Shown piece by piece: positions 1 to 5,779 of a stretch of 8,307 nucleotides of DNA. Source of the DNA: DATBED01 sp035480695 (GTDB lineage Bacteria > Patescibacteriota > Saccharimonadia > Saccharimonadales > UBA4665). A program made the position numbers and the translations under genes. A model generated the notes under the pieces. That model was not told the origin of the DNA. It did no database searches and worked only from the letters and a program-made list of their open reading frames with translations. The stretch lies in contig DATIHM010000043.1 of NCBI GenBank assembly GCA_035480695.1, positions 1 to 8,307 of the forward strand, read 5' to 3'. Each line of letters begins with the position of its first letter. Within the stretch, counting starts at the first letter, position 1.

Positions 1-12
1 AGGCTAGGCATT

Positions 13-576
13 ATGTACTATACAAGGTACTTCATCGGTTTTGTCGCGACCATCGGGCTCATCATCTTACTGATAGTCCTGCTTTTCCATGGCGGCGGCA
101 AACCCAAAGTGGTGATTACGCCTAAAACCCTCGACAGCTATGCGACCACTGATGCCACCGTCAGCATGACGATTGACGGGCCGATTAACGCCAACCAAGA
201 CCACCAGCAGATCCGCATCCTCGTCAATAACCAGGATGCGACTTTCCAGCACATCCAGGGCTACCAGGGCAACGTCGTCAACCAGCAGAACTTCGCCAAT
301 AATGTCGATGCCTACACCAACTTCCTATTCGCCCTTTTGCGTACCGGCTTCACCCAGGGCAACAATAGTAAACTGCTGGCCGATGAGCGCGGCCGCTGCC
401 CACTCGGCGACCGCTACATCTTCGAACTGACCGAAGGCGGCAAAACCCTGCAGCGTTACTGGGCGACCAGTTGCGGCGGCACGCAAACCTACGGGGGCAA
501 CCTGTCCACCACTATCACGTTGTTCCAAAACCAGATTCCGAACTACAGCAACCTGAGCCAGGGCATCACACTTTAA
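13..576 (+). CDS. Membrane-anchored extracytoplasmic protein of unknown function
   Basis: A 187-residue protein that I cannot assign to a named family. Residues about 6-25 form one strong hydrophobic helix (IGFVATIGLIILLIVLLF), with Arg5 before it. A GGGKPK linker follows, then a soluble domain of about 155 residues rich in Asn, Gln and Thr. This looks like an uncleaved signal anchor with the domain outside the membrane. The domain has only two cysteines, Cys129 (RGRCPLGDRY) and Cys154 (WATSCGGTQTYGG), which could form one disulfide outside the cell. No catalytic motif, LPxTG signal or lipobox is visible. The ATG at 13 is the first start in the window and sits just before the TM helix; only 12 upstream bases are present, so the promoter and a longer start cannot be judged. 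The HAD gene begins 14 nt downstream. I recall similar short TM-plus-domain proteins in Saccharibacteria, but that is memory, not a search. The function is unknown. Confidence 0.82.
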   Translation: MYYTRYFIGFVATIGLIILLIVLLFHGGGKPKVVITPKTLDSYATTDATVSMTIDGPINANQDHQQIRILVNNQDATFQHIQGYQGNVVNQQNFANNVDAYTNFLFALLRTGFTQGNNSKLLADERGRCPLGDRYIFELTEGGKTLQRYWATSCGGTQTYGGNLSTTITLFQNQIPNYSNLSQGITL

Positions 577-578
577 GC

Positions 579-584
579 TAAAAT
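579..584 (+). promoter_or_regulatory. -10 box of a leaderless promoter for the HAD gene
   Basis: TAAAAT lies 6 nt before the ATG at 591. Counting the hexamer as -12 to -7 puts +1 on the A of the ATG. It overlaps the end of the preceding gap after the TAA at 574-576. There is no convincing -35 17 bp upstream (AGCCAG) and no good Shine-Dalgarno. It is supported mainly by the same geometry at cfa, mutM and holA. Confidence 0.5.
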
Positions 585-590
585 AGAGTC

Positions 591-1175
591 ATGATCAGGG
601 CTGTGATTTTCGATTGCTTCGGCGTGCTGGTGGGCAAGGGCTTTGAGCACACTTATCGCCTGGGAGGCGGTGATCCGGTGAAAGACCGTGATTTCATAGA
701 GGAAATGCTCGGGCGGGCCAATTTCGGCCAAGTGACCGATGACGATTTCCGCGATACTATGGCGCAGAAGCTTGGTATAACCCGCGAAGCGTGGCGAGAG
801 GTCGTCCAAAAAGCGGAACTGCCCGACCTTGAATTGCTGGCTTACATCAAGGGTTTGCGCGGCAAGTACAAGACTGCCATATTGAGCAACGCCAACACCG
901 GCGTGCTGGGGCGCAAAATCGGCCAAGAGCTGCTGGAGTCGTGTTTCGATGAGGTTATCGTGTCGGCCGATATCAACATGGCCAAGCCCGACCCACGTAT
1001 TTATGGACTGACGGCCGAGCGGCTCGGCGTGCAGCCCGATGAGTGCGTGTTCGTCGACGACAACGAAGGCCACCTGGAGCCGGCCCGCGAGCTGGGCATG
1101 AAAACCGTGCTGTTCCGCGACTCGGAGCAGGCCAAAACCGAGCTAGAAAAGCTGCTAGCCGATCCGGAAAGTTAG
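591..1175 (+). CDS. HAD-superfamily hydrolase (HAD-IA-like)
   Basis: A 194-residue HAD-fold hydrolase. Motif I is FDCFGVL with nucleophile Asp8. Motif II is LSN (Ser99, Asn100), motif III is Lys132 in AKPDPRIY, and motif IV is VDDNEGH (Asp156, Asp157). Residues about 16-80 form a helical cap of the HAD-IA type. The second motif I Asp, normally the general acid/base of HAD phosphatases (DxD), is Phe10 here. Haloacid dehalogenase-like members also lack it, with an aromatic residue in its place, so this may not be a conventional phosphatase. The substrate cannot be predicted. The ATG is chosen because motif I must sit near the N terminus and a -10 box ends 6 nt upstream. The stop (TAG, 1173-1175) lies inside the 3' end of the convergent DUF721 gene, a 21-bp overlap. 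Family membership is certain; the reaction is not. Confidence 0.9.
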   Translation: MIRAVIFDCFGVLVGKGFEHTYRLGGGDPVKDRDFIEEMLGRANFGQVTDDDFRDTMAQKLGITREAWREVVQKAELPDLELLAYIKGLRGKYKTAILSNANTGVLGRKIGQELLESCFDEVIVSADINMAKPDPRIYGLTAERLGVQPDECVFVDDNEGHLEPARELGMKTVLFRDSEQAKTELEKLLADPES

Positions 1176-1391
1176 GCGCTTGTCGAGCTGGCAGCGCCGC
1201 TTGATTTCGGGGCTGCGCAGGCGCAGGGTGTTGGCCAGCGCGGCATTCGGCACCTGGATGACGATGTCGCGTTCGCGCACCATCACGCCGACCTTCACCT
1301 GGAACTCGTCCTGCACGTACTTCTTAATCGCCGTCATTTCGGGCGGCTCGTCGAAATCCTTATGGCTGAGGATATTGGACAGGCTATCCAC
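1155..1391 (-). CDS. DUF721/DciA-like small protein
   Basis: A 78-residue protein resembling the DUF721 (DciA-like) fold: a short N-terminal helix region, then RERDIVIQVPNAALANTLRL, then a terminal strand LDKRLTFRIG. In family members the conserved part is a two-stranded surface with a hydrophobic Val-x-x-x-Ala-x-x-x-x-Leu helix and an ending like FRVG. DciA proteins help load the replicative helicase DnaB in bacteria lacking DnaC or DnaI. Whether this short form does so is inference. The start is GTG at 1391-1389, overlapping the cfa stop by 8 bp (GTGGATAG), so translation is probably coupled and the gene shares the cfa promoter. Its 3' end overlaps the convergent HAD gene by 21 bp. The alternative is a generic nucleic-acid-binding small protein. 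Confidence 0.65.
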   Translation of the reverse strand: MDSLSNILSHKDFDEPPEMTAIKKYVQDEFQVKVGVMVRERDIVIQVPNAALANTLRLRSPEIKRRCQLDKRLTFRIG

Positions 1392-2505
1392 GGTAACCCC
1401 GGTAGGCCTCGGAGCGCTCGACTTTGCGCATCACCACCTGGTAGAGCTGTATATGTCTGGCCCTGAATGAACCGGCGCAGCTGAGAAGGTAAAATTCCCA
1501 CATCCTATAAAATCGCTCATCGTATCTGTTGTGGTCGAGCTTCGGATAAGCTTCGGTGAAGTTCTCATGCCAAGCCATAAGGGTCTTGTCGTAATCCGGG
1601 CCGAAATTTTCCAGATCTTCTATCACGAGGAGGCGTTCGGTGGCTTTGGAAACTTGAGTCAGGGAGGGTAAGACGCCGCCTGGGAAAATGTATTTATTAA
1701 TCCAAGGAGTCACTGCTGGAACTGAGCGGTTGTTGCCAATGAAGTGATGCAGCATGAGACCGTCGTCTTTAAGTCGCCACCAGCATTTCTTGAAGAAGCG
1801 GTGATAATTTTTCGGGCCGACATGCTCGAACATACCGATAGAAACTATGCGGTCGAACTTGCCGGTCACCTCACGGTAATCCTGTTGCTTGATAGTTACT
1901 GGCAGGCCTTTGGTGCGTTGCTTGGCGAGGTCGACCTGTTCTTTAACAGGAGTGATTCCGGTGACTTTTACGCCGTAATTTTTGGCGGCATATTCGGCAA
2001 AACCGCCCCAACCGCAGCCGATGTCAAGCACAGTCATGCCTTTTTTGAGCTGCAGTTTCTGGCAGATACGGTCAAGTTTAGCGATTTGGGCTTCGTCGAG
2101 GTTCTTGGCATCCTGCCAAAAGCCACAACTATAAATCATGTTCTTGTCGAGCATGGCTTCGTAAAGGTCGTTGCCAATGCTGTAGTGCGCCACGGCGTTC
2201 TTGGAGGCCTTGTTCAACCTCTGGTTGTTTTTAAGGACACCAATAGCCACGGTTTTTATGAGCGATGGCGTAATCGGTAGATGTTTTCGAATGTCAGATA
2301 GTAATAAACGGGCAATTGTCTCGTCCAGCTGCTTGGCCGACCACCAGCCATCCATATAGGACTCACCGGCACCAAGCTCGCCTTGCGACATGACACGCTT
2401 ATAAACCCGTTCATCGTGCACCTGGATGTCCCATGGCCGCTTGCCGTTAATCTTGACGTCCGCCGGCTTCAGCAGCCGCTCAACCGTTTCTCTGGCTTTA
2501 TCCAT
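1384..2505 (-). CDS. cfa: Cyclopropane-fatty-acyl-phospholipid synthase
   Basis: A 373-residue SAM-dependent enzyme that adds a methylene group across double bonds of acyl chains already in membrane phospholipids, making membranes less fluid and more acid- and stress-resistant. Residues 1-100 form the lipid-binding N-terminal domain with GESYMDGWW (48-55). The methyltransferase domain has the SAM loop LDIGCGWGG (160-168). Residues matching the E. coli Cfa active site keep a constant offset of 12: Cys127, Glu227 (MFEHVG), His254 (LHHFIG), Ile256 and Tyr305 (DYDKT). It is near full length (E. coli 382). An upstream in-frame codon at 2541 is possible, but I chose the ATG at 2505. A TATAAT box lies 6 nt before it, and the homology begins there. 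The gene is divergent from mutM, and the DUF721 gene overlaps its stop by 8 bp. Confidence in the function is very high. Confidence 0.97.
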   Translation of the reverse strand: MDKARETVERLLKPADVKINGKRPWDIQVHDERVYKRVMSQGELGAGESYMDGWWSAKQLDETIARLLLSDIRKHLPITPSLIKTVAIGVLKNNQRLNKASKNAVAHYSIGNDLYEAMLDKNMIYSCGFWQDAKNLDEAQIAKLDRICQKLQLKKGMTVLDIGCGWGGFAEYAAKNYGVKVTGITPVKEQVDLAKQRTKGLPVTIKQQDYREVTGKFDRIVSIGMFEHVGPKNYHRFFKKCWWRLKDDGLMLHHFIGNNRSVPAVTPWINKYIFPGGVLPSLTQVSKATERLLVIEDLENFGPDYDKTLMAWHENFTEAYPKLDHNRYDERFYRMWEFYLLSCAGSFRARHIQLYQVVMRKVERSEAYRGYRG

Positions 2506-2511
2506 GCCGGC

Positions 2512-2517
2512 ATTATA
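2512..2517 (-). promoter_or_regulatory. -10 box (TATAAT) of a leaderless cfa promoter
   Basis: On the minus strand a consensus TATAAT is followed by GCCGGC and then the ATG at 2505. The predicted +1 is the A of that ATG. The -35 position (2535-2540, TGTCGC) is poor. No Shine-Dalgarno can exist between this box and the start. It also argues against the upstream start at 2541, which would lie outside the transcript. GCCGGC occurs on both sides of the box, at 2506-2511 and 2526-2531. Confidence 0.65.
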
Positions 2518-2546
2518 ACTCGGGCGCCGGCTCCGCGACACAGTTA

Positions 2547-2557
2547 ATTGTTACAAT
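2547..2557 (+). promoter_or_regulatory. Extended -10 of a leaderless mutM promoter, within an 11-bp palindrome
   Basis: TGTTACAAT (2549-2557) is an extended -10 (TGn plus TACAAT at 2552-2557). It ends 6 nt before the ATG at 2564, so +1 falls on the A of the ATG. The -10 is the right half of a perfect palindrome, ATTGT-T-ACAAT (2547-2557), which could be a small operator or chance in AT-rich DNA. The AAAGG just before the ATG has no spacing and could not act as a normal Shine-Dalgarno. Confidence 0.6.
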
Positions 2558-2563
2558 AAAAGG

Positions 2564-3433
2564 ATGCCGGAATTGCCTGAAGTTGAAACGATTAAGATTG
2601 GTCTGGAGCGGTTGCTGCCAGGGCGTGTTGTAGCGTCGGCTGATTCTGACTGGCAAAAGTCATTCCCGAACGCGCCGACGGATGTTAAGGCTTTCTTGGT
2701 TGGCGCCAAAGTCGTGAAAGTGGCGCGCCGCGCCAAGGTGCTGCTGGTTGAATTGTCGAGCAAGTATTCACTGGTAATCCATCTTAAAATGACCGGCCAA
2801 CTGGTATTTAGGGCGAAGGGCGAGAGTTTCGGGGCAGGGCATCCGACCGAATCGCTGGTGGGCGAGCTGCCCGACAAATCCACCCGGGTGACGCTGCAGT
2901 TCAAAGATGGCAGCACGCTGTTTTTCAACGACCAGCGTAAGTTCGGCTGGATGCGCCTGATGCCGACGGCCGAAGTCGTGAACCTCGATTTCTTCCAAAA
3001 AGTCGGACCGGAACCGCTGGCCAGCGACTTCAACTGGCGCAAGCTGAAAGAACGCCTGGCGCGGCGCAAGAACACCAATGTAAAGGCTGCGCTGCTCGAC
3101 CAGACGGTCATCGCCGGTGTCGGCAACATCTACGCCGACGAGTCATTGTGGGGAGCCAAAATCCATCCGAGCACCTTGGTGAAGAACCTGTCCGATGCGA
3201 AGGTAAAGACTTTGTACGAGGAGTTGGTTTCCGTACTGAAACTGGCGATTGAAAAGGGTGGCTCGACCGACAAGAATTACGTTTCGGCCGAAGGCAAGCG
3301 CGGCAGTTACCTCGGTTTCGCGCGGGTTTTCAGGCGACAAGGCCAGCCGTGTCCGCGCTGCGGCACGACCATCGTCAAGACGCGCGTCGCCGGGCGCGGC
3401 ACGCACTTCTGCCCGACCTGCCAGAAGCTTTAG
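2564..3433 (+). CDS. mutM: Formamidopyrimidine-DNA glycosylase / AP lyase
   Basis: A 289-residue base-excision repair enzyme that removes 8-oxoguanine and FaPy lesions and nicks the resulting abasic site. The N terminus MPELPEVE gives the catalytic Pro2 (Schiff base) and Glu3. Lys58 (RRAKV) is the conserved catalytic lysine, MTGQL (76-80) supplies the helix-inserting Met, and Arg125 in NDQRKFG fills the void after base flipping. The helix-two-turn-helix includes GVGNIYADE (185-193). The C-terminal zinc finger uses Cys263, Cys266, Cys283 and Cys286, with the phosphate-binding Arg278 in GRGTHFC. It is about 20 residues longer than E. coli Fpg (269), largely from an insertion at about 84-108. 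The zinc finger with QRKFG favours Fpg over Nei. The gene has its own leaderless-type promoter. Its stop overlaps the convergent otsAB stop. Confidence 0.96.
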   Translation: MPELPEVETIKIGLERLLPGRVVASADSDWQKSFPNAPTDVKAFLVGAKVVKVARRAKVLLVELSSKYSLVIHLKMTGQLVFRAKGESFGAGHPTESLVGELPDKSTRVTLQFKDGSTLFFNDQRKFGWMRLMPTAEVVNLDFFQKVGPEPLASDFNWRKLKERLARRKNTNVKAALLDQTVIAGVGNIYADESLWGAKIHPSTLVKNLSDAKVKTLYEELVSVLKLAIEKGGSTDKNYVSAEGKRGSYLGFARVFRRQGQPCPRCGTTIVKTRVAGRGTHFCPTCQKL

Positions 3434-5628
3434 TGCAGTTTGCGGAGCAGGGAATTGACCTCTTTGCTCGACGGCACGCGGTAGTCGGCCAGCGTGCGGC
3501 CGCGCCCGACCTTGATGCTGTAGGTCTTGATGGCGGCGCTAGAGGCCGGAATCACCGAAAACAGGTCCTCGTCGGTCGCGTCGTCACCGATGGCCAGCAC
3601 GAAATCGTATTTGTGGTTCAGCCAGCGCTGGGCGGCCACCCCCTTGCCGATGCGGCTGTTCTTGACCTCAAGCGCCTTGTTGCCTTGCAGCAACTCCAAC
3701 CCATAGCTTTTGAGCATCGGTTTGACCAGGCGCTTGATTGTCACGGCGTGTTTGCTGGCGTAGTACGGCGAGGCGGCGCGGTAGTGCCAGACCAGCGAGT
3801 GCGGCTTGACCTCGATGTGGGCGCCCGGCGTCAACTCGGTGTATTTTTCAAAGATGGGCTGGATGGCACGTTTCCAGCGGGTGTCGACTTTTTCGATGGT
3901 TTGCCAGGCTTTGCCGTCGGCTTTGCGGTAGCTGGCGCCGTGCTCGGCGACCAGGCTGAGCGGCAACTGGCCGAACCATTTCTGCAGGTCGTCGGCGCTG
4001 CGGCCGCTGATGAGCACGACATCGTTGTCTGCTTCGACACTGAGCCGTTCCAGCAGGTCCAAGAGTGATTGGGGCGGATTGGCCTCACGGTAATCTTCGC
4101 TGAAGGGCACCAGGCTGCCGTCATAGTCGAGCATCAACAGGCGCTTTTCGGCCTGGCGGTAATCGTTGACCAGTTGGTGCCGCAGTTTGTCTTTGACGGT
4201 GCGGGTGAGGGAAACGGTGCCGGGCACGGGCCGGTTCAGCGTGTCGACGAATCCTTTGGCCCATTCCTGGACGGTGTTGGTGGAAAGTTGTTGCTGCATG
4301 CGGCGCAGCCGGCGGCGCAATTCGCGGCGGCGCATGGTGAGGCCGCGGTGCAGGGCGGCGACCATGGTTTCGGGCTTGGCCGGGTTGACGAGCAGGGCGT
4401 CTTGCAACTCTTCGGCCGCCCCGGCTGTCTCGCTTAATATAAGTACCCCGCCGCGCCGCCGGCTGCTCGCCACGAACTCTTTGGCGGCCAGGTTCATGCC
4501 GTCTTTGAGAGGTGTTATGAAGGCCACGTCGGCCACCTGGAACAACGCCGTCACTTCCTCAAAAGGCTGCGCCACGTTCATATAATCGACTGGCTGCCAA
4601 TCGGGCCGGCCGTAATTCCTATTAATCTCGTCTACTAGTGCCAACAGGCGTTTGTCTAGCCGCTTGTAAGCCGGCACTTCCATACGCGACGGCGCCACGA
4701 TCATGGCGAAAACGACCTTACCCTGAAGTTTCGGGTATTCCTCTAACAGGGAAGCGTAGGCCTTCAGCCGCTCGGCCAGGCCTTTGCTCGGGTCGAGCCG
4801 GTCGACCGACACGATGACCTTGCGTTTCTTATACTTTTCGCGGTAACGGCGCACGGCATCCTGGACCGTCCGCGACTTGGTGGCCGTGGCGTACTTCTTG
4901 TAGTCGATTCCCATCGGGAAATCGGATACGCGCACCGAGCGTTCGCCGACCACGACCTCGCTGTGGTCGGTCTGGCTGAAGCCGGCCGCCTGCGCACTAT
5001 CCAGAAAATTTGCCACGTAACCCTGGGTATGGAAACCGGCCACGTCGGCACCCAGGATGCCGCCGACCAACTTCTTATATTCCGGCAGCCGGGAGAGGCT
5101 TTTGGCGGTGGGCCAGGGTATATGCAGGAAAAACCCGAGAATCACATCGGGCCGGGCATCGCGGATCATTTCCGGCACCAGCATCAGCTGATAATCGTGC
5201 ACCCAGATGTGGCTGCCGCGCTCGCTCAGGTTCAGTGTGGCTTCGGCGAACTTCTGGTTGACCGCGCGGTAAGCCTGCCAGAAACGCTTACGTGTCGCGG
5301 TCGACACCTCCCCACGCCGCAGATTATGGAACAACGGCCACAAAACCTGGTTGCTGTAGCCGTTATAAAAATCATCAATCTGTTTTTTTGACAGGAAGAC
5401 CGGCGTGCAGTTGTGTTTGGCCAGCTCCGTGACGATGGCCTGGCGGTCGTCGGCGGTCAGCTCATCGCTGGCCACGCCCGGCCAGCCGATCCAGGTGCTT
5501 TTGCGGTTGTTAACATAAGACGAAAGCCCTGTCGCCAGGCCGCCTGTACTGGGGTAAAAACGCAACTTCCCATTCTCTTTGGCGACGCTGACGGGCAGCC
5601 GGTTCGAAACGATAATGACTTGTGGCAT
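3430..5628 (-). CDS. otsAB: Bifunctional trehalose-6-phosphate synthase/phosphatase (OtsA-OtsB fusion)
   Basis: A 732-residue fusion that makes trehalose from nucleotide-glucose and glucose-6-phosphate via trehalose-6-phosphate. The N-terminal GT20 synthase (1-470) has NRLPV with Arg10, the GGLATGL loop (29-35), Tyr88 and Trp97 (NQVLWPLFH), WVHDYQL (142-148), HIPWPT, Arg277 and Lys282 (SVDRLDPSKG), and Asp376 and Glu384 (KDGMNLAAKEF). These match E. coli OtsA donor and acceptor residues. The C-terminal HAD phosphatase (about 490-732) has DYDGSL (Asp501, Asp503), LISGR (Ser541), a lysine region KALEVK (651-656) and GDDATDED (681-688). Both active sites look intact. A longer ATG at 5646 exists but lies within the proposed -10 box, and homology begins at MPQVIIVSNRLPV, so I use 5628. 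No other sugar gene is nearby. The gene is divergent from holA, with stops overlapping mutM. Confidence 0.96.
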   Translation of the reverse strand: MPQVIIVSNRLPVSVAKENGKLRFYPSTGGLATGLSSYVNNRKSTWIGWPGVASDELTADDRQAIVTELAKHNCTPVFLSKKQIDDFYNGYSNQVLWPLFHNLRRGEVSTATRKRFWQAYRAVNQKFAEATLNLSERGSHIWVHDYQLMLVPEMIRDARPDVILGFFLHIPWPTAKSLSRLPEYKKLVGGILGADVAGFHTQGYVANFLDSAQAAGFSQTDHSEVVVGERSVRVSDFPMGIDYKKYATATKSRTVQDAVRRYREKYKKRKVIVSVDRLDPSKGLAERLKAYASLLEEYPKLQGKVVFAMIVAPSRMEVPAYKRLDKRLLALVDEINRNYGRPDWQPVDYMNVAQPFEEVTALFQVADVAFITPLKDGMNLAAKEFVASSRRRGGVLILSETAGAAEELQDALLVNPAKPETMVAALHRGLTMRRRELRRRLRRMQQQLSTNTVQEWAKGFVDTLNRPVPGTVSLTRTVKDKLRHQLVNDYRQAEKRLLMLDYDGSLVPFSEDYREANPPQSLLDLLERLSVEADNDVVLISGRSADDLQKWFGQLPLSLVAEHGASYRKADGKAWQTIEKVDTRWKRAIQPIFEKYTELTPGAHIEVKPHSLVWHYRAASPYYASKHAVTIKRLVKPMLKSYGLELLQGNKALEVKNSRIGKGVAAQRWLNHKYDFVLAIGDDATDEDLFSVIPASSAAIKTYSIKVGRGRTLADYRVPSSKEVNSLLRKLH

Positions 5629-5641
5629 ATAAACCCAGCCT

Positions 5642-5650
5642 AGCATAGCA
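5642..5650 (-). promoter_or_regulatory. Extended -10 promoter element of otsAB
   Basis: The minus strand reads TGCTATGCT: a TGn extension plus a TATGCT hexamer (5647-5642). The predicted +1 is near 5635, giving a leader of about 7 nt before the ATG at 5628, with no Shine-Dalgarno. No recognisable -35 is present, which an extended -10 can tolerate. The alternative ATG at 5646 falls inside the hexamer. Confidence 0.5.
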
Positions 5651-5741
5651 AAATTCTGCCGTCGCCGATGTGGGAAATCACATATATAGCTTCACGCCGG
5701 GCTCGCTATTTTCTTAAAAGCCGACTCGCTCGGGCTCGTCA

Positions 5742-5770
5742 TATAATCCACGCTGAACGCGTAGATTATA
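5742..5770. repeat. 12-bp inverted repeat overlapping the holA promoter
   Basis: TATAATCCACGC (5742-5753) and GCGTAGATTATA (5759-5770) are reverse complements at 11 of 12 positions, separated by TGAAC. The right arm overlaps the holA -10 box (5767-5772). Each arm also reads TATAAT in the outward-to-inward direction, so -10-like hexamers occur on both strands. It lies upstream of the predicted holA +1 and so would act as DNA, for example as an operator, rather than as an RNA hairpin. Confidence 0.55.
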
Positions 5771-5772
5771 AT
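5767..5772 (+). promoter_or_regulatory. -10 box (TATAAT) of a leaderless holA promoter
   Basis: A consensus TATAAT sits 7 nt before the ATG at 5780, so the predicted +1 is 5779, one base before the start codon. No -35 match is seen at the expected position (TAATCC). There is no usable Shine-Dalgarno (AAGCTGC lies between). A second TATAAT at 5742-5747 would give a +1 near 5754 and a 26-nt leader if used instead. Confidence 0.62.
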
Positions 5773-5779
5773 AAGCTGC

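Noticed and set aside
573..1073. A 166-codon minus-strand open frame
   Set aside because: It is antisense to the HAD gene, whose motifs I-IV are clear.
1744..2280. A 178-codon plus-strand open frame
   Set aside because: It lies fully antisense to cfa, which has a conserved active site. The predicted protein has no motifs and is a codon-bias shadow.
2506..2541. An upstream start for cfa at 2541
   Set aside because: The added residues MSRSRRPSYNAG have no homology, and the TATAAT box lies inside this stretch, so it would not be transcribed.
2551..3129. A 192-codon minus-strand open frame
   Set aside because: It is antisense to mutM, and its Ser/Arg/Leu-rich product has no coherent domain.
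3349..4068. A 239-codon plus-strand open frame
   Set aside because: It is antisense to the otsAB phosphatase domain and overlaps the end of mutM. Its composition is typical of a shadow frame.
5698..5738. Direct repeat CGGGCTCG at 5698-5705 and 5731-5738
   Set aside because: Eight bases in GC-rich DNA is within chance, and its position does not match any promoter element.
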